A DNA stretch of 64,000 nt from Alphaproteobacteria bacterium. Lineage in GTDB: Bacteria > Pseudomonadota > Alphaproteobacteria > Micropepsales > Micropepsaceae. A model generated the notes under the pieces. That model ran no database searches. It saw only the letters and a list, made by a program, of their open reading frames with translations, and was not told the DNA's origin. Below, in pieces: positions 16,803 to 23,696 of the stretch. Numbering within the stretch: position 1 is the first letter of the stretch; the number at the start of each line of letters is the position of its first letter. Made by a program: the position numbers and the translations under genes. Location: positions 32,515-96,514 of the forward strand of contig JAGWNK010000009.1 of NCBI GenBank assembly GCA_028871345.1. Direction: 5' to 3'.

Positions 16803-17210
16803 GTGGACGTGCCGATATTCAAAACGAAATGGTTCGCACGGTTTGCCCGCAAAGAAGGCATCAGTGACGCTGCGCTGACAGAGGCGATTTCTCAGGCCGA
16901 GAAAGGCTTGGTCGATGCCAAGCTTGGCGGCGACCTGATCAAGCAGCGCGTTGCCCGGTCTGGCGGAGGAAAGTCTGGCGGGTACCGCACCCTGATTGCG
17001 TTTCGAGCAAAGGACCGAGCCGTGTTCCTGTATGGGTTTGCAAAGAATGAGCGCGAAAACATCAAGGACGACGAACTGGCGACACTTAAGGAAATCGCTG
17101 CCGCATGGATGGCCGCAGACACAAAGAAGATTGAGCGCGCCCTCAAGGAAGGCGAACTGCACGACGTAAACCCGAAGGAGCCGAAAGATGAAAAAGACAG
17201 GAAAAAGTAA
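16803..17210 (+). CDS. RelE/HigB-family toxin of a type II toxin-antitoxin pair
   Basis: From GTG at 16803 (a second GTG is at 16809) the product is about 135 residues and very basic. It starts PIFKTKWFARFARKEG and contains KQRVARSGGGKSGGYRTLIAF and DRAVFLYGFAKNERENI, the blocks of the RelE-like family found with HigA-type antitoxins. RelE-family toxins cleave mRNA in the ribosomal A site; the basic Arg/Lys residues and the Tyr in GGYRTLI would be the active surface. The tail after residue 105 is Lys/Glu-rich. The toxin-first gene order and the 23-base overlap with the next gene support a higBA arrangement. Confidence 0.85.
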   Translation: MDVPIFKTKWFARFARKEGISDAALTEAISQAEKGLVDAKLGGDLIKQRVARSGGGKSGGYRTLIAFRAKDRAVFLYGFAKNERENIKDDELATLKEIAAAWMAADTKKIERALKEGELHDVNPKEPKDEKDRKK

Positions 17211-17520
17211 GCTCACAAAGGCATTGCTCGAAACCGCAGACGGCATGCATCGCACTGGTATCTTGTCCGATGCCGCTCATGCGAAGATCACGAAGCGACA
17301 TTTAGATGCTGCCGAAGCGGCAACGGTCGCACCGCTGTCGCCGCGAGAAATCCGTAGCCTCCGCGAGAACGCGAAGATGAGCCAAGCGGTATTTGCCCAC
17401 TATCTCCATCTGACGACGGGCTACGTTTCACAATTGGAACGCGGCATTAAACACCCGAAGGGGCCGGCATTGGTGCTGCTCAACGTCATCCGGCGCAAGG
17501 GGATGGAAGCGATCTTGTGA
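17188..17520 (+). CDS. HigA-like XRE-family antitoxin
   Basis: The 110-residue protein has an N-terminal part (residues 1-45) likely to bind and block the toxin. A helix-turn-helix follows from about residue 52: LSPREIRSLRENAKMSQAVFA, then HLTTGYVSQLERG as the recognition helix region, and HPKGPALVLLNVI as the closing helix, typical of XRE/HigA regulators. It would neutralise the toxin and repress the operon through the palindrome near 16763. Its start lies inside the end of the toxin gene, so expression is probably coupled. Confidence 0.88.
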   Translation: MKKTGKSKLTKALLETADGMHRTGILSDAAHAKITKRHLDAAEAATVAPLSPREIRSLRENAKMSQAVFAHYLHLTTGYVSQLERGIKHPKGPALVLLNVIRRKGMEAIL

Positions 17521-18038
17521 CGACGGCAATGCCATACTCGGTCGGGGAGATGATGGCCTGAATGGATGCCCGAGCCATCGTTGGACAATGTTGAGCGGAA
17601 TTCCCTTCTGACCAGCTTCCACGGCAAACGCGTGACGCAATGCCTTCGGCTTGCAGAGGCTTTCGGCGATCCCGACCTTCCGCATAACTGCCTTGACCAC
17701 CTTCCACGCATTCGTGCGTCCCCAAGACCACAAGCGACCTTCTCTGCTTATGCCGTACGTCGTCAGAAGCGGGATTAACGTGCGGGGCACAGGGACTGCC
17801 CGATATATCTGTTTTTTCGCTGCTTGAGCGTCTCGAAGATGATCGCCTCGTCGGCGGCGTCGATACGGTATGGCGTTAGAGCGAGCACTTCCGATATCCG
17901 CGCACCTGTGAATGCCAACGTGAGACAAAACGTGGAGACTGCATCTCGCTCCTTCGAGGCGGCATAAACGAAAGCCAGCCGCTCTCTCGCAATCAGATGT
18001 TTGCGATTGCCGCGTTGGTCGAAGAGTGCCGGTGTCAT
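17521..18038 (-). pseudogene. Frameshifted tyrosine recombinase/integrase remnant
   Basis: Pieces of one integrase catalytic domain lie in consecutive frames on the minus strand. The first frame (start 18038, MTPALFDQRG) contains the catalytic Arg in FTGARISEVLAL. Near 17815, in a run of A, the reading must shift to give VPVPRTLIPLL, then PKALRHAF with the second catalytic Arg, and NIVQRWLGH. Near 17570 a second shift is needed to read ASIQ and the expected Tyr region. With at least two frameshifts it is almost certainly inactive. It marks the right side of the ATPase/TA island. The antitoxin gene converges on its 3' end. Confidence 0.8.
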
Positions 18039-18103
18039 GGGTTCGATCCTTCCGTTGGAGGTTGGAAAAATCGAGGCCGGACGATTGACCGGGCAAATAT
18101 GGT

Positions 18104-18130
18104 GTGAACAAAATACAGCATTCTGTTCAC
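18104..18130. repeat. Inverted repeat and right-hand copy of an 11-base repeat at the island edge
   Basis: GTGAACA at 18104-18110 and TGTTCAC at 18124-18130 form a perfect 7-bp inverted repeat just upstream of the integrase remnant. The 11-mer ATTCTGTTCAC at 18120-18130 also occurs at 15283-15293 and 16676-16686, always on the plus strand. These may be remnants of attachment or recombinase-binding sites, or integrase promoter operators. Confidence 0.45.
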
Positions 18131-18138
18131 GCACGGTG

Positions 18139-18467
18139 ATACATTGGGCCGGTCAATGACCGAGCCGGCGAAGGCGGTAGGGCCTTCGGCATGTGAGGAG
18201 ATGATACCGAGTACGGAAAAATCAATTACGTCGCGCACGAAAGGCTCCATCGCCATTCATGGCGCCATGCGCCATTGATCGATTGACGACGAAGAAATTT
18301 GGTGAAGCCAGGAGGCAAGGCGGAGGCGCTGATTCCCAGGCCTCCGCAAGAGAACGAACGCAGAGCGCAGTGGTCCGGCGACGAAGAATATTCGTCCGCC
18401 CACATACTGACGTTCCGTTCTTTATACGGAAAATCATTCGCCGGGCCAACGATGGCAAATCACTTGC
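18139..18467. other. Spacer of about 330 bases with no supported gene
   Basis: This stretch between the integrase remnant and the end of nudC has only short frames without family resemblance. It contains the palindrome-like ATGGCGCCATGCGCCAT near 18257 and moderately AT-rich sequence near 18400-18450. It may be decayed DNA at the island junction. Confidence 0.4.
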
Positions 18468-19367
18468 TTATGAATCGGTCGACGACTCGCGACCTTCCAC
18501 CCACGCCCTGACCAGGTGATGGGCGATGGCGGCGGGGAACGGCCCGCGGCGGCCGGCCATCTTGCCGTCGAGCAGATCGCGCGCCTCGGCACGCGTCAGC
18601 CACACGGAGTCCACCAGCTCGTTGCCGTCGAGCGTCACCTCCGACCGCGCGCATTGCGCGAAGCATCCGATCATCAGCGAAGAGGGAAACGGCCAGGGCT
18701 GGCAGGCGTAATACGTCACTTCGCCCGCCGTCACGCCGGCTTCCTCGAACAGCTCGCGGCGCACCGCCTCTTCGAAGGTCTCGCCCGGCTCCACGAATCC
18801 CGCCAGCGCCGAATAGAAGTCCGCCCCCCACGCCTTGTTGCGCGCCAGAAGGCAGCGCTCGCCGCAGATCGCCAGCATGATCACCGCCGGATCGGTGCGC
18901 GGGAAATGCTCGGCGCCGCAGGGCGTGCAGATGCGCTTGTAGCCGGCATCGCCGGGCGTGGTCGGCGCCCCGCAGCGCGCGCAGAAGCCGTGCCGGGCAT
19001 GCCAATCGATCATCGCTTTGGCCTGGCTGAGGATGGCGAGATCGCCGAGATCGAGCAGCGCCGCCGCGGCGCGCAGCTCGCGGAACACGCCGTGTGGGGC
19101 GAACCGCTCGGCCGCATCGCTGCACGCCGACACGTCCACCGCGAACAGTGCCGCTTCGCCCTCGAGGCCGAGGAACACCGACGGCGCGCCGGCGAATTCC
19201 TCCATCGCCCTAACCCGCGCGGCGCGCAGGACCGATTCGCCCGACACCAGCACCTGCAAGCGCGCCAGGGGCAGAATCAGTCCGCGCTGCCGCCGCTCGG
19301 CGATCCAGGCGGCATCCGCGCGCCGTTCGCTGGCGCGATTGAGGGGATTTCCGGTGAAAGGCAGCAT
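18468..19367 (-). CDS. nudC: NAD(+) diphosphatase / NADH pyrophosphatase (Nudix)
   Basis: NudC (299 residues) hydrolyses NAD(H) to NMN(H) and AMP, and in several bacteria removes NAD caps from RNA. The order is an N-terminal domain (to about residue 125), a zinc ribbon with CARCG and CTPCG, then the Nudix domain with the box GFVEPGETFEEAVRRELFEE (the G-x5-E-x7-R-E-x2-E-E pattern). The NudC-specific SQPWPFPxS block appears as ACQPWPFPSS, after the Nudix box. It is cytosolic and homodimeric in the family. The length is normal and no defects are seen. Confidence 0.93.
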   Translation of the reverse strand: MLPFTGNPLNRASERRADAAWIAERRQRGLILPLARLQVLVSGESVLRAARVRAMEEFAGAPSVFLGLEGEAALFAVDVSACSDAAERFAPHGVFRELRAAAALLDLGDLAILSQAKAMIDWHARHGFCARCGAPTTPGDAGYKRICTPCGAEHFPRTDPAVIMLAICGERCLLARNKAWGADFYSALAGFVEPGETFEEAVRRELFEEAGVTAGEVTYYACQPWPFPSSLMIGCFAQCARSEVTLDGNELVDSVWLTRAEARDLLDGKMAGRRGPFPAAIAHHLVRAWVEGRESSTDS

Positions 19368-19460
19368 GTCGGCTCCGAATGTTTGCCGCGGTTGACAGGC
19401 GGGCTCGCCACGCTACCATTGCGGACGCGGGGCTTTTCTGCCTAACCACGGAGAAACGCC

Positions 19461-19553
19461 ATGGCAACGGCACTCTTGGTCAGCTTTGTGACCCTCGGAC
19501 TTGCGGTGTTCGGAACGACCCTCGTCAAGATGCTGTCTCAAGTCGAAGATTAG
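19461..19553 (+). CDS. Putative 30-residue membrane microprotein
   Basis: An ATG at 19461, preceded by GGAGAA at good spacing, opens a 30-codon frame ending at TAG 19553. The product starts MATALLVSFVTLGLAVFG and is one hydrophobic helix followed by a short polar tail KMLSQVED. A strong hairpin follows the stop directly. This is the layout of a small single-pass membrane protein gene. The family is not known to me. Short hydrophobic frames can arise by chance, so confidence is moderate. Confidence 0.55.
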   Translation: MATALLVSFVTLGLAVFGTTLVKMLSQVED

Positions 19554-19558
19554 TGGCA

Positions 19559-19582
19559 ACGGCGCCCGCTGGGCGGCGCCGT
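19559..19582. terminator. Hairpin after the microprotein gene
   Basis: ACGGCGCC (19559-19566) pairs perfectly with GGCGCCGT (19575-19582) around an 8-base loop, starting 5 bases after the microprotein stop. No T-tract follows, so it could be a weak terminator or an mRNA 3' stabiliser. Confidence 0.45.
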
Positions 19583-19638
19583 CCACTGCCATTTGGTGCA
19601 AGGCCGCGGTTCCGCGGGAAATTAAGCGCCGCCGTCCC

Positions 19639-20097
19639 GGTCAGGTCCGGAAGGGCGCGGCAGCGCGCGAGCGCCGTAACGATTGCGGTCCAGCCCGCAA
19701 CCGCCGCTTTTGCCAGACTCGCCATCGGTGGACGCCTGCACTATATCCATCCCGGGAACCGGTGGTGGACGGACCGCTCGTGGGCGCGGTCAGGTCCGGA
19801 AGGGCGAGGGCGCGGCGGCGCGCGAGCGCCGTAACGATTGCGATCCAGCCCACAACCGCCGCCTTTGCCAGACTCGCCATCGGTGGACGCCTGCACTATA
19901 TCCATCCCGGGAACCGGTGGTGGACGGACCGCTCGCCAACCCGGTCAGGTCCGGAAGGGCGAGAGCGCGACAGCGCGCGAGCGCCGTAACGATTGCGGTC
20001 CAGCCCACAGCCGCCGCCTTTGCCAGACTCGCCATCCAGGGACGCCTGCACTATATCCATCCCGGGAACCGGTGGTGGACGGACCGCTCGCCAACCC
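19639..20097 (+). repeat. Tandem array of three SRP-RNA-like units of about 155 bp
   Basis: GGTCAGGTCCGGAAGG, the conserved 5' side of the SRP RNA apical hairpin, starts at 19639, 19788 and 19943, and again at 20098 in the functional gene. Spacings are 149, 155 and 155 bases. Between copies the unit repeats a CTATAT box (19741, 19896, 20051), the SRP 5' arm GGGAACCGGTGGTGGACGG, and a linker with TTTGCCAGACTCGCCATC. In the three upstream copies the segment after GGAAGG is a GC-rich insert (around GCGCGCGAGC) before CCGTAACGATT, and the 3' arm CCGGTTCCC is missing. They therefore look like degenerate or modified duplications of the SRP RNA gene with their own promoter boxes. Confidence 0.85.
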
Positions 20098-20155
20098 GGT
20101 CAGGTCCGGAAGGAAGCAGCCGTAACGATTCCGGTCCGGGTTGCTGCCGGTTCCC
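20064..20155 (+). ncRNA. ffs: 4.5S-type signal recognition particle RNA
   Basis: The invariant core GGTCAGGTCCGGAAGGAAGC at 20098-20117, followed by AGCC, is the Ffh-binding apical hairpin of bacterial small SRP RNA with its GGAA tetraloop. The ends pair perfectly (GGGAACCGG at 20064-20072 with CCGGTTCCC at 20147-20155), giving about 92 nucleotides. AACCCGG (20093-20099) can pair with CCGGGTT (20136-20142) inside the rod. A CTATAT -10-like box at 20051-20056 sits 7 bases before the start. The RNA scaffolds Ffh and FtsY in co-translational membrane targeting. A position just before dnaX is common for this gene. Confidence 0.93.
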
Positions 20156-20174
20156 ACCTCACACCGGGCGCGCG

Positions 20175-21998
20175 ATGGACGACACGGAACCTTCTCTGGG
20201 CCTCGGCGGCGAATACAAGGTCCTGGCGCGCAAATACCGCCCCTCCGATTTCACCGGCCTGATCGGCCAGGAGGCCTTGGTCCGCACCCTCTCGAACGCC
20301 TTCGCCACGGGGCGCATCGCCCATGCCTTCATGCTCACCGGCGTGCGCGGCGTGGGCAAGACGACGACGGCGCGCATCATCGCCCGCGCCTTGAACTGCA
20401 TCGGGCCCGACGGCAAACGCGGCGAGCCTTCCATCCAGCCCTGCGGCGTCTGCGAGCCCTGCGTCGCCATCGCCGAGAGCCGCCATGTCGACGTGCAGGA
20501 GATGGACGCGGCCTCGCGCACCGGCATCGACGACGTGCGCGAGATCATCGAGGGCGTGCGTTACGCCCCGGCCTCGGCGCGCTACAAGGTCTACATCATC
20601 GACGAAGTGCACATGCTGTCCAAGCAGGCCTTCAACGGGCTCCTCAAGACGCTGGAGGAGCCGCCGCCGCACGTGAAGTTCGTCTTCGCCACCACCGAGA
20701 TCCGCAAGGTGCCGGTGACGGTCCTGTCGCGCTGCCAGCGCTTCGACCTCAGGCGCATCGACACCCCCGAGCTCGCCGCCCATCTCGCCGCCGTCGCCGC
20801 CAAGGAGAACGTGGCGCTGGAGGAGCCGGCGCTCGGCCTGATTGCGCGGGCCGCCGAAGGCAGCGTGCGCGACGGGCTGTCGCTGCTCGACCAGGCGATC
20901 GCTCATGGCGAGGGTCCGATCACGGCGGAGGCGGTGCGCGCCATGCTGGGGCTGGCCGACCGCGGCCGCGTCCTCGACCTGTTCGAGAAGGTGATGGCGG
21001 GCGACGTCGCGGCGGCGCTTACGGGCCTCGGCGAGCTCTACGACCGCGGCGCCGATCCGCTTGCCGTGATGCAGGACCTGCTCGAGATCACCCATTTCCT
21101 CACCCGCGTGAAGGTGGCCCCGGCCGCGCAAGGCTTCTTCGACGGCGGTTCGGGCGAAGCCGGGCGCGCCGCCGAGATGGCGGGCAGGCTTTCGGTGCCG
21201 TCGCTGACGCGGGCCTGGACCATGCTGTTGAAGGGCCTCTTCGAGGTGCGCGACGCGGCGCGCCCGGTGGCGGCCTGCGAGATGGCGCTCATCCGCCTCG
21301 CCTATGCCGCCGATCTTCCGCCCACGGACAAGCTGGTGCGCGAGGTGATGGACTCCTCCCGCCCCCCCCTTGAGGGCGGAGGGCGATCAGCCGGCGCCCA
21401 GCAGGGCGGCGGCAGCCCGACATCCAAAACGCGCGGCGTTCTGGGGGAGGAGGCGAGTAGCAACAGCGTACGAGCGCGAAGCGCGGCCGGCGCCACGACG
21501 CACCCCTCCGCGAAATCTGCTTCACAGAGTTCGGCCCTGCCTCAAGGAGAGGGTGGGAATTTGGCCGTCGCTCCGCGGCAGGACACCAACGAGCCCGCTC
21601 TGCGCACCCTCGAGGATCTCGCCGCCATGGCGCAGGCCAACGGCTCGCCGGTGCTCAAGGTGCACATCGAGAACGACGTCCACCTCGTGTCGCTCGAGCC
21701 GGGGCGGCTGGAATTCCGCCCCTCCGAGCGCGCGCCCAAGACGCTCGCCGCCGACCTGGCGCAGAAGCTGAAGGACTGGACGGGCACGCGCTGGATCGTC
21801 ACGGTGGCGCGCGAAGGCGGCGACCTCACCCTGGCCGAGCAGAAGAAGGCCGCCAGGGCCGCGCGCCACGAGCGCGTGCTGCAGGAACCTCTGGTGCGCG
21901 CGGTGATGGACCGCTTCCCCGGCGCCGAGATCGTGAAGGTGCACGAAGTCGCCGGCGAAGGCTCCGCCGCCCCGCTGCCGGAAGCGGAAGAAGAATGA
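20175..21998 (+). CDS. dnaX: DNA polymerase III subunit gamma/tau
   Basis: DnaX (607 residues) is the ATPase of the clamp loader that opens the sliding clamp and links replisome parts. From the ATG at 20175 the AAA+ domain has Walker A GVRGVGKT (residues 56-63), a zinc site with Cys75, 90, 93 and 96, Walker B YIIDEVHMLS, and the sensor 1/SRC region VTVLSRCQRFDL. Domain III follows to about residue 390. Residues about 394-463 are an odd Gly/Ser/Arg-rich stretch that is the translation of an intergenic-type repeat. The C-terminal tau domain resumes with EPALRTLEDLAAMAQ. The open frame back to 19683 reads through the SRP array and is not coding. Confidence 0.95.
   Translation: MDDTEPSLGLGGEYKVLARKYRPSDFTGLIGQEALVRTLSNAFATGRIAHAFMLTGVRGVGKTTTARIIARALNCIGPDGKRGEPSIQPCGVCEPCVAIAESRHVDVQEMDAASRTGIDDVREIIEGVRYAPASARYKVYIIDEVHMLSKQAFNGLLKTLEEPPPHVKFVFATTEIRKVPVTVLSRCQRFDLRRIDTPELAAHLAAVAAKENVALEEPALGLIARAAEGSVRDGLSLLDQAIAHGEGPITAEAVRAMLGLADRGRVLDLFEKVMAGDVAAALTGLGELYDRGADPLAVMQDLLEITHFLTRVKVAPAAQGFFDGGSGEAGRAAEMAGRLSVPSLTRAWTMLLKGLFEVRDAARPVAACEMALIRLAYAADLPPTDKLVREVMDSSRPPLEGGGRSAGAQQGGGSPTSKTRGVLGEEASSNSVRARSAAGATTHPSAKSASQSSALPQGEGGNLAVAPRQDTNEPALRTLEDLAAMAQANGSPVLKVHIENDVHLVSLEPGRLEFRPSERAPKTLAADLAQKLKDWTGTRWIVTVAREGGDLTLAEQKKAARAARHERVLQEPLVRAVMDRFPGAEIVKVHEVAGEGSAAPLPEAEEE
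21352..21562 (+). repeat. GC-rich intergenic-type repeat inserted in frame within dnaX
   Basis: About 210 bases inside dnaX look like intergenic repeat DNA. They begin with a CCCGCCCCCCCTTGAGGGCG run, contain a CGAAATCTG (21511-21519) / CAGAGTTCG (21524-21532) hairpin with one mismatch, and end in CCTCAAGGAGAGGGTGGGAA. The reading frame stays open through it. It lies in the linker between the clamp-loader core and the C-terminal domain, where an insertion is tolerable. Confidence 0.7.
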
Positions 21999-22003
21999 GA
22001 GCG

Positions 22004-22056
22004 CCTTCCCCTTGTGGGGAGGTCGAAAAACGCGCAGCGTTTTTCGGGTGGGGGGA
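22004..22056. repeat. GC-rich hairpin repeat between dnaX and recR
   Basis: CCTTCCCCTTGTGGGGAGG is followed by CGAAAAACGC and GCGTTTTTCG, two adjoining hairpins ending in GGGTGGGGGG. The element is the same as the one before fmt (26656-26703), with different bases in the second stem. It occupies the place where many alphaproteobacteria carry ybaB. Confidence 0.7.
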
Positions 22057-22127
22057 GAAATACCACGAATGGGTTCCCGGTTCTGCGCTCCCTTCGGTCG
22101 CCTGACCGGGAATGATGAGGCTTGATC

Positions 22128-22724
22128 GTGTCCACCATCGGTCCCGAGATCGAACGCCTCGTCCAGCTGCTCGCCAGGTTGCCGGGCCTCGGCCCGCGCT
22201 CGGCGCGCCGCGCCACGCTCGAGCTGTTGAAGAAGCGCGAGGCGCTGATGGAGCCGCTGGCCGCCGCGCTGCGCGACGCCGCCGCCGCCATCAAGACCTG
22301 CGGGATCTGCGGCAATCTCGACACCTCTTCGCCCTGCGCCTTGTGCCGCGATCCGCGCCGCGACGCGCACCTGCTGTGCGTGGTCGAGGACGTCGCCGAC
22401 CTGTGGGCGCTGGAGCGCGCCGGCGTCTTCCGCGGCCGCTATCACGTGTTGGGCGGCGCGCTCTCCGCACTCGACGGCGTCACGCCCGAACGCCTCAATG
22501 TCGCGTCGCTCGCCTCCCGCGTCGCCGAAGGCGTCGATGAAGTCATCCTCGCCATGAACGCCACGGTGGAAGGCCAGACCACGGCCCATTACCTGATGGA
22601 CGCCTTGGCGCCCACCGGCGTGAAGCTGACGCGGCTGGCGCACGGCGTCCCCGTCGGCGGCGAACTCGACTATCTCGACGAAGGCACGCTGTCGGCCGCC
22701 TTCAAGGCGCGGCGTTCGCTTTAG
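22128..22724 (+). CDS. recR: Recombination mediator protein RecR
   Basis: RecR (198 residues) acts with RecF and RecO to load RecA on gapped DNA. The helix-hairpin-helix [15 protein letters not shown] is at the N-terminus. The zinc finger [16 protein letters not shown] follows at about residues 56-71, then the Toprim domain with [13 protein letters not shown] and [14 protein letters not shown]. The GTG at 22128 is chosen because TGAGG lies 7 bases upstream; the TTG at 22122 is too close to that site. It follows dnaX, as in many bacteria, but without an intervening ybaB gene. Confidence 0.95.
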   Translation: MSTIGPEIERLVQLLARLPGLGPRSARRATLELLKKREALMEPLAAALRDAAAAIKTCGICGNLDTSSPCALCRDPRRDAHLLCVVEDVADLWALERAGVFRGRYHVLGGALSALDGVTPERLNVASLASRVAEGVDEVILAMNATVEGQTTAHYLMDALAPTGVKLTRLAHGVPVGGELDYLDEGTLSAAFKARRSL

Positions 22725-22732
22725 CGCGCCAT

Positions 22733-22778
22733 CCGGCGGTTTTCCTGACCGCTACGTCAGGAAGGCGGGTGCCGCCGG
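22733..22778 (+). terminator. Nested hairpin after recR
   Basis: An outer stem CCGGCGG (22733-22739) / CCGCCGG (22772-22778) encloses a perfect 8-bp stem TTCCTGAC (22742-22749) / GTCAGGAA (22756-22763). It starts 9 bases after the recR stop. No U-tract follows, so Rho-independent termination is only likely, not certain. Confidence 0.55.
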
Positions 22779-22842
22779 GGATCTCTATTCGTGTATTTCA
22801 AATACCGGTATAATCCGCCGTCGCGCTTGATGGGGGCCGCGC

Positions 22843-23283
22843 ATGAACATCAGATCCCTGGGGCATGTCGTGCTGCGCGTGCGGGATTGCGCGCGCGCCG
22901 AAAGGTTCTACGGCGGATTGCTGGGCCTGCCGATCGTCGCCCGCTACGACGAGAACGGCATGAAGATGACGTTCTTCTCTCTCGGCAATCATCACGATTT
23001 CGCGGTGATGCAGGTGAGCGGCGAGGGCAGCAGCTCGGCGGAGTCCGCCGTGGGCCTGCACCACGTCGCCTTCAACATCGGCACCGATCTCGGCGAGCTG
23101 CGCGATGCCAAGAAGAGGCTCGAGACGGCCGGCATCACGGCGGTGCCGGTCGACCACGAGATCACCAAGTCGCTCTATTTCGCGGATCCGGACGGCAACG
23201 GCATCGAATTGTATGTCGATGCATCCGACATCTGGCGCCGCGAGCCGCAATGGGTTCCACAGGCGCGGCGGCTGGAGCTGTAG
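22843..23283 (+). CDS. VOC-family (glyoxalase/dioxygenase fold) protein
   Basis: The 146-residue protein is a single vicinal-oxygen-chelate domain made of two beta-alpha-beta-beta-beta modules. Potential metal ligands are His8 in SLGHVVLRV, the His of GLHHVAFNIG (about residue 73) and the Glu of GNGIELYVD (about residue 123), as in glyoxalase I-like and extradiol-dioxygenase-like proteins. The Pro-Asp-Gly-Asn turn DPDGNGIEL is classic for the family. It is cytosolic, and the substrate (thiol adduct, catechol or antibiotic) cannot be told from sequence. The gene stands alone after the recR terminator. Confidence 0.85.
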   Translation: MNIRSLGHVVLRVRDCARAERFYGGLLGLPIVARYDENGMKMTFFSLGNHHDFAVMQVSGEGSSSAESAVGLHHVAFNIGTDLGELRDAKKRLETAGITAVPVDHEITKSLYFADPDGNGIELYVDASDIWRREPQWVPQARRLEL

Positions 23284-23390
23284 GCCGCGCCCGCAGTCGC
23301 GCCGGCTCCGCGTTGTGCCGGCCATCGTTGCGTTGCGTTCAAGCCGCCCTGACGACACCGGATGGGCTTTCCGACAAGGAGGAGATCGTC

Positions 23391-23684
23391 ATGCGTAAGC
23401 TCATGATCGTTGTTCCTGCGCTTGCTCTGGCATTCGCCGCGCCGGCCTTCGCTGGCAAGGCCGTGGTCAAATCGACGTCCACCCAGAACCCGCCGCCTTC
23501 GACGCCGGGATTTCCCGCCTGCGATGCCGGATCAAAGGATCCGGCCTTGACGGCCAGGAACGGCCAAGGCGGCGCGCCCAAGACCAATGCGATGCAGGGC
23601 GGCCAAGGTTCTTCGACGCCGGACAAGGCCGGCACGGGCGATACCCATGGCTGCCCCATCGGCAGACGGGCACATCAACTCTGA
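23391..23684 (+). CDS. Small secreted protein, function unknown
   Basis: AAGGAGGAGA directly upstream is a near-perfect Shine-Dalgarno for the ATG at 23391. The 97-residue product has a signal peptide MRKLMIVVPALALAFAAPAFA, cleaved near residue 21. The mature protein is about 75 residues, Gly/Pro/Ser/Thr-rich and probably unstructured, with two Cys residues (FPACDAG and HGCPIG). No family is recognised. The strong ribosome binding site suggests high expression. It converges on the degenerate receiver gene. Confidence 0.65.
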   Translation: MRKLMIVVPALALAFAAPAFAGKAVVKSTSTQNPPPSTPGFPACDAGSKDPALTARNGQGGAPKTNAMQGGQGSSTPDKAGTGDTHGCPIGRRAHQL

Positions 23685-23696
23685 TACCGTTCGCGA

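Noticed and set aside
19639..20097. Possible CRISPR array
   Set aside because: Only three to four units of about 155 bp without unique short spacers, and the repeated unit is an SRP RNA sequence.
19683..20174. N-terminal extension of dnaX by 164 codons
   Set aside because: It translates the SRP-like tandem array; the conserved DnaX start and its residues begin at 20175.
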